A DNA stretch of 64,000 bases from Massilia arenae (GCF_008014745.1 NZ_VPFD01000002.1:186001-250000), one strand, 5' to 3'; counted from the first letter of the stretch, positions 18,890 to 27,609 are shown. Numbers and translations are program-made. The notes: generated from the sequence alone by a model not told the origin.

Positions 18890-19357
18890 TCAATCCGCGT
18901 ACGGATCCGGGAAGCCCAGCACCTCCATGATGTCGCGCTCGAACTGCTCCATTTCTTCGGCGTCATCCTCGTTTTCGTGGTCCCAGCCCTGGGCGTGCAG
19001 CACGCCGTGCACGACCAGGTGGGCCGTGTGCTCCTCGACCGTCTTGCCTTGTTCCTCGGCCTCGCGCTGCAGCACGTCGGTGCACAGCACGATGTCGGCC
19101 TGGGTCGGGTCGTCCTCGCCCAGTTCCTCTTCTTCGTTATAGGCGAAGGTGAGGACGTTGGTGGCGTAGTCCTTGCCGCGGTAGGCCTTGTTCAGGGCCT
19201 GGCCTTCCTCGGCATTGACGAAGCGGATGGTCAGCTCGGCCGGGCCGAGCAGGGATTCCTCGACCCAGCGCTGCAGCTTGGCTTCGGTGATCTCGCCTTC
19301 CAGGCGGGTATCGGCGAACTGGACTTCCAGCTCAAGGGGATGTTTTTTTTCTTGCAT
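18890..19357 (-). CDS. ybeY: Endoribonuclease YbeY
   Basis: Zinc-dependent endoribonuclease for 16S rRNA 3' maturation and ribosome quality control, 155 aa. The H3xH5xH zinc motif is in VHGVLHAQGWDH near residues 109-120. The upstream RFVNAEEGQALNKAYRGKDY and TNVLTF segments are the family signature. It overlaps the 3' end of phoH by 26 bp, a coupling typical of this pair, and is followed after 93 bp by corC. Confidence 0.96.
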   Translation of the reverse strand: MQEKKHPLELEVQFADTRLEGEITEAKLQRWVEESLLGPAELTIRFVNAEEGQALNKAYRGKDYATNVLTFAYNEEEELGEDDPTQADIVLCTDVLQREAEEQGKTVEEHTAHLVVHGVLHAQGWDHENEDDAEEMEQFERDIMEVLGFPDPYAD

Positions 19358-20420
19358 GTTTCACCGGGGTCGGTTTGGGGAGGGCGCCCAGTTCCTGGAC
19401 GGACATATCCTTGTCATACGCGTCGATAATGCGTGCCACCAGCGGGTGACGCACCACGTCGGCGCTCGAAAACTGGGTGAAGGCGATGCCGCGCACGTCC
19501 TTCAGCACGTGCATGGCGTCGACCAGGCCGCTGCGCTGGGTCTTGTGCAGGTCGACCTGGGTCACGTCGCCGGTGATGACGGCCTTGCTGCCGAAGCCGA
19601 TCCGGGTCAGGAACATCTTCATCTGCTCGACGGTCGTGTTCTGGGCTTCGTCCAGGATCACGAAGGCGTGGTTCAGGGTGCGGCCGCGCATATAGGCCAG
19701 CGGCGCGATCTCGATCACCTGCTTTTCGAACAGTTTCTGGGTGCGGTCGAAGCCCAGCAGGTCATACAGCGCGTCGTACAGCGGACGCAGGTAAGGATCG
19801 ACCTTCTGCGCCAGGTCGCCCGGCAGGAAGCCCAGGCGCTCGCCGGCCTCGACGGCCGGGCGGGTCAGGATGATGCGCTTGACGGCGTCGCGCTCGAGGG
19901 CGTCGACGGCGCAGGCCACGGCCAGGTAGGTCTTGCCGGTGCCGGCGGGGCCGATGCCGAAGCTGATGTCGTGGTTCAGCACCGCGTTCAGGTACTGGAT
20001 CTGGTGCGGCGTGCGGCCGCGCAGGTCGCTGCGGCGGGTCTTGAGGATCGGGCTCTCGAGGCTTTCCGGTACGGCGTCGGCTTCGGCTTGCTCAGGGGCG
20101 TCGGCCTTGCCAGCCGGGGCGGCATCGGGATCGCCGGCGCGCGGCTTCAGTCCGGCGCGCTGCTCGACCAGGGCCAGTTGCACCTCCTCGATCGGCACGA
20201 CCTTGTTGGCGACCGCATAGAAGCGTTCCAGCAATTCGACGGCGCGCCCGGCATTGGCGCCGCTAACGATGAATTTCTCGCCGCGGCGGAATACCGTGAC
20301 GTCGAGCGCGGCCGAGATCTGGCGCAGGTTTTCGTCGAGCGGGCCGCACAGGTGGGCGAGCCGCGTATTGTCGAGCGGTTCGGGAATGAAGTACGAGGGC
20401 AGGGTTGGCTGTGTTTTCAA
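19332..20420 (-). CDS. ybeZ: PhoH-family ATPase (YbeZ)
   Basis: PhoH-like P-loop NTPase of 362 aa, partner of YbeY in ribosome and RNA maintenance; helicase activity is reported for some members. Walker A is GPAGTGKT at about residues 159-166. [11 protein letters not shown] is Walker B, and TGDVTQVDL follows. An N-terminal KH-like region (residues 30-90) is present. The linker at about 90-125 is Ala/Pro/Glu-rich and variable. The start is a TTG at 20420 that overlaps the miaB stop, so miaB-phoH-ybeY look coupled. Confidence 0.95.
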   Translation of the reverse strand: MKTQPTLPSYFIPEPLDNTRLAHLCGPLDENLRQISAALDVTVFRRGEKFIVSGANAGRAVELLERFYAVANKVVPIEEVQLALVEQRAGLKPRAGDPDAAPAGKADAPEQAEADAVPESLESPILKTRRSDLRGRTPHQIQYLNAVLNHDISFGIGPAGTGKTYLAVACAVDALERDAVKRIILTRPAVEAGERLGFLPGDLAQKVDPYLRPLYDALYDLLGFDRTQKLFEKQVIEIAPLAYMRGRTLNHAFVILDEAQNTTVEQMKMFLTRIGFGSKAVITGDVTQVDLHKTQRSGLVDAMHVLKDVRGIAFTQFSSADVVRHPLVARIIDAYDKDMSVQELGALPKPTPVKHARKKTSP

Positions 20421-21778
20421 CTGGCTTTGGCTATCGTATCGAGGTTGGCGACGAGTTCGCCGCGCAAATAGTAATCGTGGCTGGCGACGATGCGCACGTC
20501 GGCCAGCTGGCCGATCAGCGAGGCATTCGTCTCGTCCAGCGGGAACAGAACCACGCGGTTGTTCTCGGCGCGGCCCTGCAATTGGGTGGCATCCTTCTTG
20601 GCGACGCCTTCGACCAGCACCCGCTGCACGGTGCCGACCATGGCGGCGCTGTGCTTGCGGGTGTTCAGGTCGATCAGGGCTTGCAGGCGCTGCAGGCGCG
20701 CCAGCTTGACCTCGTGCGGGGTATCGTCTTCGAGGTTGGCGGCCGGCGTGCCGGGGCGCTTGCTGAAGATAAAGCTGAAGCTATTGTCGAAGTTCACGTC
20801 CTCGACCAGCTTCATCATGGCCTCGAAATCGGCCTCGGTCTCGCCCGGGAAACCGACGATGAAGTCGGACGAGAAGGTCATGTCCGGGCGCACCGCGCGC
20901 AGGCGGCGGATGATCGATTTGTATTCGAGGCCGGTATAGCCGCGCTTCATGGCGTTGAGCACGCGGTCGGAGCCGTGCTGCACCGGCAGGTACAGGTGGC
21001 TGACCAGTTGCGGGATGCGCGCATAGGCGTCGATCAGGCGCTGGCTGAATTCCTTTGGGTGGCTGGTGACGAAGCGCAGGCGTTCGATGCCGGGAATCTC
21101 GGCGATGTATTCGAGCAGCAGCGCGAAGTCGGCCGTCTCTCCGCTTTCCATGGCGCCGCGGAAGGCATTGACGTTCTGGCCCAGCAGCATGATTTCCTTC
21201 ACCCCCTGGGCCGCGAGGCCGGCGACTTCGGTCAGCACGTCCTCGAAACGGCGCGAGACTTCCTCGCCGCGCGTGTAGGGCACGACGCAGTAGCTGCAAT
21301 ATTTGCTGCAGCCTTCCATGATCGACACATACGCGATGGGGCCTTCGACCTTAGCCGGAGGCAAGAAGTCAAATTTCTCGATTTCGGGGAAACTGATGTC
21401 GACTTGCGCCTTGCCCGACTGGCGCCGGTCCTGGATCAGCTGGGGCAGGCGGTGCAGGGTCTGCGGGCCAAACACCACGTCGACGTAGGGTGCGCGCTTG
21501 ACGATGGCGTCGCCTTCTTGCGACGCGACGCAGCCGCCGACGCCGATGACCAGCTCCGGCTTCTTACGTTTGAGTTCCTTGATACGGCCCAAGTCGGAGA
21601 ACACTTTTTCTTGCGATTTTTCGCGGATCGAGCAGGTATTAAACAGGATCACATCCGCGTCTTCCGGCGTGTCGGTGCGCACCAGTCCATCCGAGGCGCC
21701 AAGGACGTCGACCATCTTGTCCGAGTCGTACTCGTTCATCTGGCAGCCGAAGGTTTTAATGAATACTTTTTTTTGCAT
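20417..21778 (-). CDS. miaB: tRNA-2-methylthio-N6-dimethylallyladenosine synthase MiaB
   Basis: Radical-SAM methylthiotransferase that converts i6A37 to ms2i6A37 in tRNAs reading UNN codons, acting after MiaA (also in this window at 39.5 kb). 453 aa from ATG 21778 ([19 protein letters not shown]). The N-terminal UPF0004 domain has cysteines in [14 protein letters not shown] and GGCVA. The radical-SAM cluster motif is CSKYCSYC, and a TRAM domain ends the protein. The frame extends to 21814 but that leader is not conserved. First gene of the miaB-phoH-ybeY-corC-lnt run. Confidence 0.97.
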   Translation of the reverse strand: MQKKVFIKTFGCQMNEYDSDKMVDVLGASDGLVRTDTPEDADVILFNTCSIREKSQEKVFSDLGRIKELKRKKPELVIGVGGCVASQEGDAIVKRAPYVDVVFGPQTLHRLPQLIQDRRQSGKAQVDISFPEIEKFDFLPPAKVEGPIAYVSIMEGCSKYCSYCVVPYTRGEEVSRRFEDVLTEVAGLAAQGVKEIMLLGQNVNAFRGAMESGETADFALLLEYIAEIPGIERLRFVTSHPKEFSQRLIDAYARIPQLVSHLYLPVQHGSDRVLNAMKRGYTGLEYKSIIRRLRAVRPDMTFSSDFIVGFPGETEADFEAMMKLVEDVNFDNSFSFIFSKRPGTPAANLEDDTPHEVKLARLQRLQALIDLNTRKHSAAMVGTVQRVLVEGVAKKDATQLQGRAENNRVVLFPLDETNASLIGQLADVRIVASHDYYLRGELVANLDTIAKAS

Positions 21779-22156
21779 GGAATTGCTAGTTGGGGGCGAG
21801 CGCGGCATCGACAAGGTATGGGCGAGGCCAGTTTACCGTACTTTGGTAATGACCCTGTTTGGCCACGGATGTGGCCATTTTAGTGCCGCGCGGAATGGTT
21901 AATTTCTTTACCTAAAGTAATTGTATTTATACTCAGATTGTTAAATGTCCGCTAGCGAACATACTTTATTATTCATGACACATAGCCTAGCTGTCATGAA
22001 GTGTTTCCCTATGTAAATCAATGACTTCTGAGTGGATTCCGATTTACAAAATTTATCCAAGAAATCTCTTGCGTGCGCCACAATTGAGCCCCATGTGCTG
22101 AAATGCAAACGTGACAAGCTTTCCACACGATAGCTTGATTTCCGACAAGGAGTCAC

Positions 22157-22261
22157 ATGCGCCGGTTCGTCATCGCACTAGCGTACGCGGCAGATAATTT
22201 GTTTGAAAGACAAGTGCGTATGTGGAAAGAAACATGGAGCACTGTGGGCCGGAATTCTTAA
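22157..22261 (+). CDS. Candidate small protein, 34 aa
   Basis: An ATG at 22157 follows the strong Shine-Dalgarno AAGGAG (22147-22152) with 4 bp spacing, and the frame runs 34 codons to TAA at 22259-22261. The peptide begins MRRFVIALAYAADNLF and ends with a charged, Trp-containing tail (MWKETWS). It could be a leader peptide or small membrane-associated protein. There is no family match that I know, and codon evidence from 34 codons is thin, so this is a candidate only. Confidence 0.35.
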   Translation: MRRFVIALAYAADNLFERQVRMWKETWSTVGRNS

Positions 22262-22266
22262 GGGAA

Positions 22267-22356
22267 TGTTCAGATTAGGGCTGTTTAATCCCTGAACAAG
22301 TTCCGGGAACTTATGTTGACGAAATGTAGTCTTTAACAAAAGTTCGTAAGGGAACT
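22267..22356 (+). promoter_or_regulatory. Cluster of GTTC/GAAC dyads upstream of the HTH gene
   Basis: Three dyads share GTTC/GAAC half-sites: TGTTCAG (22267-22273) with CTGAACA (22292-22298); AAGTTCC-G-GGAACTT (22298-22312, perfect); and AGTTC (22341-22345) with GAACT (22352-22356). A TTGACG at 22316-22321 lies between the second and third. Such spacing fits an operator array for a dimeric regulator, possibly the HTH protein encoded 30 bp downstream. Binding is inferred, not shown. Confidence 0.45.
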
Positions 22357-22385
22357 ATTTTAACCAAACTCGTGAGGTAATTATC

Positions 22386-22793
22386 ATGGCACAACAACAT
22401 CACGCTCTATCTTCGCAGGAAAGTTACAACCCGAACCATCTGTTGGACATCCTGCTCGGCAAGATGCAGCTGAAAAACGACGCCGCCCTGTCGCGCATGC
22501 TGGAAGTGGCGCCGCCGGTCATCAGCAAGATCCGCCACCACCGCCTGCCGGTCGGCGCCTCGCTGCTGATCCGCATGCACGAAGTGACCGGGATGAGCAT
22601 CCGCGACCTGCGCGACCTGATGGGCGACCGCCGCACCAAGTACCGCCTGTCGGATGCCCAGGGTCGTCCGAAGCCAGAAGAGAAAGCTGCACAGGCCGCA
22701 GCCGCTGCCGCCCAGCAGCAACCCCAGCCACAAGGCCAGGGCGCGCAGACCAACGAAGCGTCGAATAAGACCTCCGGCAACTATGCGCACTGA
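22386..22793 (+). CDS. Small HTH-like DNA-binding protein with Ala/Gln-rich tail
   Basis: 135 aa. Residues about 17-80 look like a lambda-repressor/XRE-type helix-turn-helix: LLDILLGKMQLKNDAALSRM, then VAPPVISKIRHHRLPVGASL as the turn and recognition helix, then MHEVTGMSIRDLRDLMG. The tail (about 95-135) is low-complexity Ala/Gln/Pro. A good ribosome site GAGGTAA precedes the ATG. The protein appears conserved in Oxalobacteraceae in my memory, but I know no assigned function. The dyad-rich upstream region suggests autoregulation (inference). Confidence 0.7.
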   Translation: MAQQHHALSSQESYNPNHLLDILLGKMQLKNDAALSRMLEVAPPVISKIRHHRLPVGASLLIRMHEVTGMSIRDLRDLMGDRRTKYRLSDAQGRPKPEEKAAQAAAAAAQQQPQPQGQGAQTNEASNKTSGNYAH

Positions 22794-22800
22794 TGCCGTG

Positions 22801-22826
22801 GGCATGACAGCCGCATCTGTCATGCC
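22801..22826 (+). terminator. Hairpin after the HTH gene
   Basis: GGCATGACAG (22801-22810) pairs perfectly with CTGTCATGCC (22817-22826) over the loop CCGCAT, 7 bp after the stop. No U-run follows (TTCGG instead). Its CATGACA/TGTCATG core is shared with the dyad at 21972-22000 on the other side of the gene. Confidence 0.5.
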
Positions 22827-22927
22827 TTCGGTATTGGCGGGCTGCGGCGCCGCCACGCTGGCCTTCCGGCCGCGGCGCCGCACTACGCACTAGTTTTCTA
22901 TCGATTCATCGTGCACCGTCCTGCGGC

Positions 22928-23779
22928 CTAGGCCATCAGGATGGCTGTCATTTCCTCGTACTGCAGTTCCGTCTCGCGGAACACGTGCAGCCATGTTTCC
23001 TCAGACAAACCGAGCGCCGTCCAGGCCACGCTGGACACGGCAGGCACCAGCTCGTCCGCGTCGCCGGCCAGATCGAGCGCATGCGCCACCGCATTGGCCA
23101 CATGGACGATGGTGGCCAGGAAGCCGGCTCCCGGCGTTTCCGGCGCATGATAAAAGGCGATCGCCTGTTGCATCGTGCCTGAGAACTGCCAGTGCTCGGC
23201 CAGCGCCGCGCCGGCCAGCAGGTGGTCGACGCCCAGCATCGCCCGTTCGGTGTCGAGCAGGTCGCCATCGAGGCGCTTGCGTTCGCGCAGCACGGCATCG
23301 TACTGCTCGGGATAGCGCGTCACCAGCACCAGGCGGCCGATGCCGTGCAGCAGGCCGGCCGTGAACGCCACGTCCTGGTTGAAGCGCATATGGCGCGCCA
23401 GCACCCGCGCGCAGGCGGCGGTGGCGATCGACAGGCGCCAGAAACCCTTGTCGTCGAAGCTGGGGCAGCGTCCGCTCGGGAAGCAGCCCGTCATGGCGGC
23501 CGCCATGATCAGGTTGCGCGTGGCCTGGAAGCCCAGATAGGTCATGGCTTGCTGGATCGTGGTGGCCTTGACCTGCAACCCGAAGGCCGACGAATTGGCC
23601 AGGCGCAGCGTCTTCGCCGTCAGCGCCTGGTCGGCCGATACTTTGCGGGCCAGCACCGAGATGTCGACGTCTTCCTGGTCGATGCTGCCGAGCAGCTCCA
23701 TCACGACGGCGGGCAGCGAGGGCAGGTCTTCCAGGCCCTGGACCAGCTGTTCGGAGGTGATCGCCGATGTGGTCGTCAT
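22928..23779 (-). CDS. HDOD domain-containing signalling protein
   Basis: 283-aa cytosolic protein consisting mainly of one HDOD domain (about residues 12-215): LPSLPAVVMELL, ISVLARKVSADQALTAKTLR, LANSSAFGL and HMRFNQDVAFTAGLLHGIGRL are characteristic. HDOD proteins are HD-related modules, generally without a complete catalytic metal site, that take part in signalling and motility or biofilm control. It begins inside the stop of the gene upstream (ATGA overlap), so the two are coupled. The partner protein is small and unnamed. Confidence 0.88.
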   Translation of the reverse strand: MTTTSAITSEQLVQGLEDLPSLPAVVMELLGSIDQEDVDISVLARKVSADQALTAKTLRLANSSAFGLQVKATTIQQAMTYLGFQATRNLIMAAAMTGCFPSGRCPSFDDKGFWRLSIATAACARVLARHMRFNQDVAFTAGLLHGIGRLVLVTRYPEQYDAVLRERKRLDGDLLDTERAMLGVDHLLAGAALAEHWQFSGTMQQAIAFYHAPETPGAGFLATIVHVANAVAHALDLAGDADELVPAVSSVAWTALGLSEETWLHVFRETELQYEEMTAILMA

Positions 23780-24105
23780 GGCGCCACCTGCCGTTCCAGG
23801 CGGTAATCCTCGACGTAGAGGCGCAGCAGCTTGCCGGCCCAGTCGTTGTCGCCCTCGAGATCGTGCTTGCGGAACAGGTGGTCGAGCCGGGCGACGACCG
23901 CCGCCTCGTCCGGCGCGCGGTGCGCTTCGACGCGGGCCACCGGCACCGCCTCGATATGGTGACGCTGCAGCGAGGCGATGGTCGCCTCGCTGAGGACGGC
24001 GCCCTTGGCCAGCAATACCAGGCCCTGATTGTCCAGCAGCTCGTCCGAGAGCACCATGCCCGGCGTTGCCTGGGTCACGGGGACCATCGCGTGGTCATCG
24101 CTCAT
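23776..24105 (-). CDS. Conserved small protein coupled to the HDOD gene
   Basis: 109 aa, function unknown. The start is set by a strong GGAGGTAAT directly before ATG 24105 (MSDDHAMVPV); the frame extends to 24189 but without a ribosome site. Residues 10-60 (ATPGMVLSDELLDNQGLVLL and ATIASLQRHHIEAVPV) resemble the N-terminal segment that precedes HD-GYP/HDOD domains in larger signalling proteins. I infer that it is a detached partner domain of the HDOD protein, with which it overlaps by 4 bp. Confidence 0.65.
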   Translation of the reverse strand: MSDDHAMVPVTQATPGMVLSDELLDNQGLVLLAKGAVLSEATIASLQRHHIEAVPVARVEAHRAPDEAAVVARLDHLFRKHDLEGDNDWAGKLLRLYVEDYRLERQVAP

Positions 24106-24246
24106 ATTACCTCCATTCAATTCAGCGCCGATGTTATCACCGGCGCGGCTGAATATCTGTAAGCATCGGTCATCGTTTGTCTGTCCCACCTGCCATATGC
24201 GTCAAGACGCGCGCACCGATTGCCCGCCCCACGTTACCATGATCCC

Positions 24247-24798
24247 ATGACCAGCCAACGCTACATTGCTCTGCTGCGCGGCGTAAATGTCGGCCGCGCC
24301 AAACGAATCGCCATGGCCGACCTGCGCAAGCTGGTCGAAAGCCTGGGCTATACCGGCGTGCGCAGCCTGCTCAATAGCGGCAATGTGATCTTCGACGCCG
24401 ACGTGCCCTCCAGCCAGGCGGCGCAGGCGCTCGAGGAAGCGATGGTGCTGCGCCTTGGCGTGGCGGCGCGCGTGTTCGTGCTCGAGCACCAGGAGCTGGC
24501 CGACATCATCGACGACAATCCCTTGCTGGACCTGGCCGACGATCATGCGCGCCTGTTCGCCTTCCTGCTGGCGGGCGAGCCGCAGCGCGAGGTGGCGGCC
24601 TGCCTGTGCGGCCAGGACTGGCAGCCCGAGGCGCTGGCGATCGGCCGCCGCGCCGCCTATGTCTGGTGTCCTGAAGGTGTGCTCGACAGTGCCGCCGCGG
24701 CGGCCCTTGGCAAACAGTTGGGCGACGGCACGACCTCGCGCAACTGGCGCACAATCACCAAACTGCACGGCTTGTGCAGCCATCAGGCCGGGTGCTGA
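24247..24798 (+). CDS. DUF1697 family protein
   Basis: 183 aa. MTSQRYIALLRGVNVG at ATG 24247 is the DUF1697 signature start, followed by MADLRKLVESLGYTGVRSLL and NSGNVIFD. The C-terminal TTSRNWRTITKLHGL is also conserved in the family. The biochemical role is unknown; members are small soluble alpha/beta proteins. Divergent from the HDOD pair and convergent with the PEP-CTERM-like gene. The longer frame from 24220 (MPAPRYHDP) is not family-like. Confidence 0.88.
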   Translation: MTSQRYIALLRGVNVGRAKRIAMADLRKLVESLGYTGVRSLLNSGNVIFDADVPSSQAAQALEEAMVLRLGVAARVFVLEHQELADIIDDNPLLDLADDHARLFAFLLAGEPQREVAACLCGQDWQPEALAIGRRAAYVWCPEGVLDSAAAAALGKQLGDGTTSRNWRTITKLHGLCSHQAGC

Positions 24799-24816
24799 CC
24801 CGGCGTTGTCGGCCGC

Positions 24817-25089
24817 CTACTTGAACTTGTCGCTGCTGTCGCGGCCCGCGCGGTAGCCGATGAGGATCAGGCCGACCAGCATCATCGCGAACACGTCCGG
24901 CTCGGGCAGCTCGGACAGGTGGGATGGCGGAGTGACGATGTGCGTGTGGCCCGTGACGGCCAGGTCGTGCACCGCCTGCGGGGCCGGAGCGGCGCCGACG
25001 CCACTGCCGGGAGCAAGATCGATAACGGCGGCTTGGGCTGCGTTGCCGAGGAAGAGCGCAAGCGCCGCCGTCAAAGCAAGTCTGTTCAT
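24817..25089 (-). CDS. Short PEP-CTERM-like exported protein
   Basis: 90 aa. An N-terminal Sec signal peptide (MNRLALTAALALFLGNAAQA, cleavage after AQA) is followed by about 40 Pro/Gly/His-containing residues. The C-terminus reads LPEPDVFAMMLVGLILIGYR and then a charged tail: a PEP motif, a hydrophobic helix and basic residues, as in exosortase substrates. I prefer ATG 25089 over 25095 because GAGGA is 6 bp before it and directly abuts the other. The tail RAGRDSSDKFK is longer and more mixed in charge than usual. It may be a surface or exopolysaccharide-associated protein. Confidence 0.7.
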   Translation of the reverse strand: MNRLALTAALALFLGNAAQAAVIDLAPGSGVGAAPAPQAVHDLAVTGHTHIVTPPSHLSELPEPDVFAMMLVGLILIGYRAGRDSSDKFK

Positions 25090-25650
25090 AGCCATTCCTC
25101 TTTACAAGCTAAATGCCACCGAGCTTTGGACAAGTTGGAACTTCATCCGCGGTCGCCGTCTTGCTACATCAGCATAGCAAATCCGTAGCCACGTTGCGCG
25201 CATTTGAATCCATGAGTTGTAGAAAGAAGTCATGTTTTTGCTGAAAGATGCGAGCATCTTGCGTTCACTCAAGGCAAAAGTTGACTGTGGTAAATAAACA
25301 GCGCTCAGCAGTAAATATAATGCGGGATTGGGCAGAGTGATAATGCGAATTTCGCAAGAAATCGTCAATTGATTGGCACATTCATCATTATTGCTGTCAC
25401 TCGAATAATTAAAAACGTTATCAGCTTTTTCATCATCATCAAATTCCGCATTTTTTTATCCTTGAGGTATTCACCGCGGTTTTTTTTGAATGTATAGTCT
25501 CCTTATCCCCTTGCCCTCGGGCATCACAGCAACGTCCCAACCAACACGTCTGAAACCTTCGGCCCTGGCCGACGCCGCGTTCGCCGCCTTCCGCGATACG
25601 GCAACAGCAGCCCCACTTTTTGCACGACGCACCTTTCGACGAGTAACCAG
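25090..25650. other. Intergenic stretch before the FtsH-like gene
   Basis: 561 bp, AT-richer than neighbours, without a convincing gene; short frames on both strands have no recognisable features. It holds a perfect 16-bp dyad AAGATGC-GA-GCATCTT at 25245-25260 and a TATAAT-like hexamer at 25316-25321 without a clear -35. From about 25490 the sequence turns GC-rich and probably forms the leader of the downstream gene. Confidence 0.5.
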
Positions 25651-27609
25651 ATGCCCAACTTCGCCCGACTTCAGATTGCATTCAAGAACGTTTACGTCCG
25701 CATCCTGTCCGCTATCCTGCTGGGCATGCTGGTGGCGCTGGCGATCTTCAAGTCCGATGTGCCGCAAGACCCAAGCCCGGTGCTCCACTCGCAGAACATT
25801 GCCGAGATCACGTCGCTGGCCGAGCAGAAGGCGCGCCTGGATTACCTGTTGATCGCGCATCCGCTGTCGGAGGCGCCGCGCTACATCTATAAATTCAAGG
25901 ACGCGGCGAGCCTGCACGTGGTGAAGGTGCCGAGCACCTCGCACCTGTCGCTCGAGCGCGAAGTGCTGCTCAAGAACGCGATTCCGTATTCGATCGCCAA
26001 GGACGATTTCCTGGCCAGCCACAAGGCGGTGATGGACGAGGGTGTGGGCATGCTCGAACAGACCGGCGACTTCCTCAAGCGCAATGCTTTCCCGATCATC
26101 CTGGTGCTGATGGTCCTGTATGTGATGAAGTTCGGCATCCCTGGCATGGGGACGAGCGCATCGATGATCACCCCGGACAAGCTCAAGGGCAGCCTGGACG
26201 ACCTGATCGGCATGGACGACATCAAGCAGGAAGTGCTGCACCTGGAAGACATGATCCGCAACCGTGCGGAATACCAGTCGCACAATATCGACAAGCCGTT
26301 CAATGTGATGCTGACCGGGCCTGCGGGTACCGGCAAGACCAAGCTGGTGGGCTACCTGGCCAAGCGCCTCGACATGCCGATGATCTCGGCCTCGGGTTCG
26401 GCGCTGGAGTCGGGCTATGTCGGCGGCGGTTCGAAGGCCCTGAACGCCCTGTACCGCAAGGCTTGCGCCAAGGGCAAGTGCATCATCTTCCTGGATGAAG
26501 CGCAAAGCCTGTTCATGCCGCGCGGCCGCAGCGAAAAGAAATGGGAAGACGACACCGCCAACACCATGCTCGGCCTGCTGGATGGCGTGAAGAGCGACAA
26601 GGGACAGGGCGTGATCTGGATCGTCGCCTCGAACTTCGACGACAACACGACGGAAATGGACGAAGCGATGCTGCGCCGCTTCTCGGTGAAGATCAACTTC
26701 CGCCTGCCGAACAAGGCCGAGCGCCGCGAACTGCTGCGCAGCTTCCTGGGACGCAAGAAGGATGGCCTGGTCGATTGGGAAGACCTGAACCTGGACCAGG
26801 TGGCCGAGATCACCCAGAACCTGAGCCCGGCGCTGCTGGAAACCGTGGTCGAGCGCGCCAGCATGCTGTCGATCCAGGAAAAGACGATCATCAACACCAA
26901 CCTGATGTTCCGCGCCTATGAACGCGCCACCATCGGCCTGACCGACCGCGCGACGACGGCCGAGAAGCACAAGCAGCGCGAGCGCATCGCCCTGCACGAG
27001 CTGGGTCACTTCTTCATGCAGATCGATCCGCACCTGCGTGCCGGTCTCAGCCTGGCCGAAGTGAAGGAAAAGTCACACCTGCTCAAGATCAGTACCGAAG
27101 CGGTGTCGAAGATCGGCGCGCTGGGGTATGTGCTGCAGTCGGGCGAAGACATGTCGCTGCGCACCCTGGAAGAGCTGGAGCGTGACGTGGTCGGCCTGTA
27201 CGGCGGCGTGGCGGCGGAAGAGATGTTTTATGGCGCGCGCGGTATTTCGGTCGGCAGCCAGAACGATATCGAGAAGATCACCAAGATGCTGAACCTGATG
27301 GTGAGCCGCCTGTCGATGTATTCGCGCTCTAAGATCGATTACAGCCAGCTGGGGCAGGAAGCCAGCGGCGAGCACACCGTGCGCCTGGTGGAAGAGAAGG
27401 CGGATGCGCTGTATAGCTACACGCTCGATTCGATCCGCGATTACAAGCTGGTGATGGAGTCGCTCAAGGATACGTTGCTGGAGCAGTATGTGTTGTCGAA
27501 GGATGAGGTGTTTGCGTTGTTGGAAGAACGCAGTGAGTTGTTGATGCCGCAGTTGCATGGGCATCGGGCGGCCAAGCTGACTTTGTGCGAGGAAGAAGTG
27601 GCTGCTTGA
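25651..27609 (+). CDS. Membrane-bound FtsH-like AAA+ zinc metalloprotease (divergent paralogue)
   Basis: 652-aa protein with FtsH architecture. Two membrane helices (about 17-33 and 147-164) flank a periplasmic segment. The AAA+ module has Walker A GPAGTGKT (223-230) and Walker B CIIFLDEA (277-284), and the arginine-finger region is MLRRFSVKINF. A peptidase M41-like domain carries HELGH (449-453) in place of the usual HEAGH, and GGVAAEEMFYG and QNDIEKIT lie where the third zinc ligand is expected. It is clearly a paralogue, not housekeeping FtsH: the pore and SRH regions differ. I infer ATP-dependent degradation of membrane proteins; substrates are unknown. A decayed fragment of a near-identical gene lies at 35231-35353. 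Confidence 0.85.
   Translation: MPNFARLQIAFKNVYVRILSAILLGMLVALAIFKSDVPQDPSPVLHSQNIAEITSLAEQKARLDYLLIAHPLSEAPRYIYKFKDAASLHVVKVPSTSHLSLEREVLLKNAIPYSIAKDDFLASHKAVMDEGVGMLEQTGDFLKRNAFPIILVLMVLYVMKFGIPGMGTSASMITPDKLKGSLDDLIGMDDIKQEVLHLEDMIRNRAEYQSHNIDKPFNVMLTGPAGTGKTKLVGYLAKRLDMPMISASGSALESGYVGGGSKALNALYRKACAKGKCIIFLDEAQSLFMPRGRSEKKWEDDTANTMLGLLDGVKSDKGQGVIWIVASNFDDNTTEMDEAMLRRFSVKINFRLPNKAERRELLRSFLGRKKDGLVDWEDLNLDQVAEITQNLSPALLETVVERASMLSIQEKTIINTNLMFRAYERATIGLTDRATTAEKHKQRERIALHELGHFFMQIDPHLRAGLSLAEVKEKSHLLKISTEAVSKIGALGYVLQSGEDMSLRTLEELERDVVGLYGGVAAEEMFYGARGISVGSQNDIEKITKMLNLMVSRLSMYSRSKIDYSQLGQEASGEHTVRLVEEKADALYSYTLDSIRDYKLVMESLKDTLLEQYVLSKDEVFALLEERSELLMPQLHGHRAAKLTLCEEEVAA

Larger units (their letters stand above)
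21779..22385. other. AT-richer regulatory stretch between miaB and the HTH gene
   Basis: 607 bp without an established gene and visibly lower in GC than its surroundings. It contains a near-perfect 16-bp palindrome TGTCCGCTAGCGAACA (about 21947-21962), the 9-bp dyad TTCATGACA/TGTCATGAA (21972-22000), a CAAGCT/AGCTTG dyad near 22118-22140, a 34-codon ORF with a strong ribosome site (22157-22261), and three GTTC/GAAC dyads (22267-22356). The density of dyads suggests regulation of the downstream gene. Confidence 0.6.

Noticed and set aside
21941..22156. 71-codon minus-strand ORF in the dyad-rich region
   Set aside because: No ribosome site, no motif, and it overlaps the dyads; likely chance in AT-richer sequence.
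25102..25368. 88-codon minus-strand ORF before the FtsH-like gene
   Set aside because: AT-rich stretch, no ribosome site, no similarity pattern.
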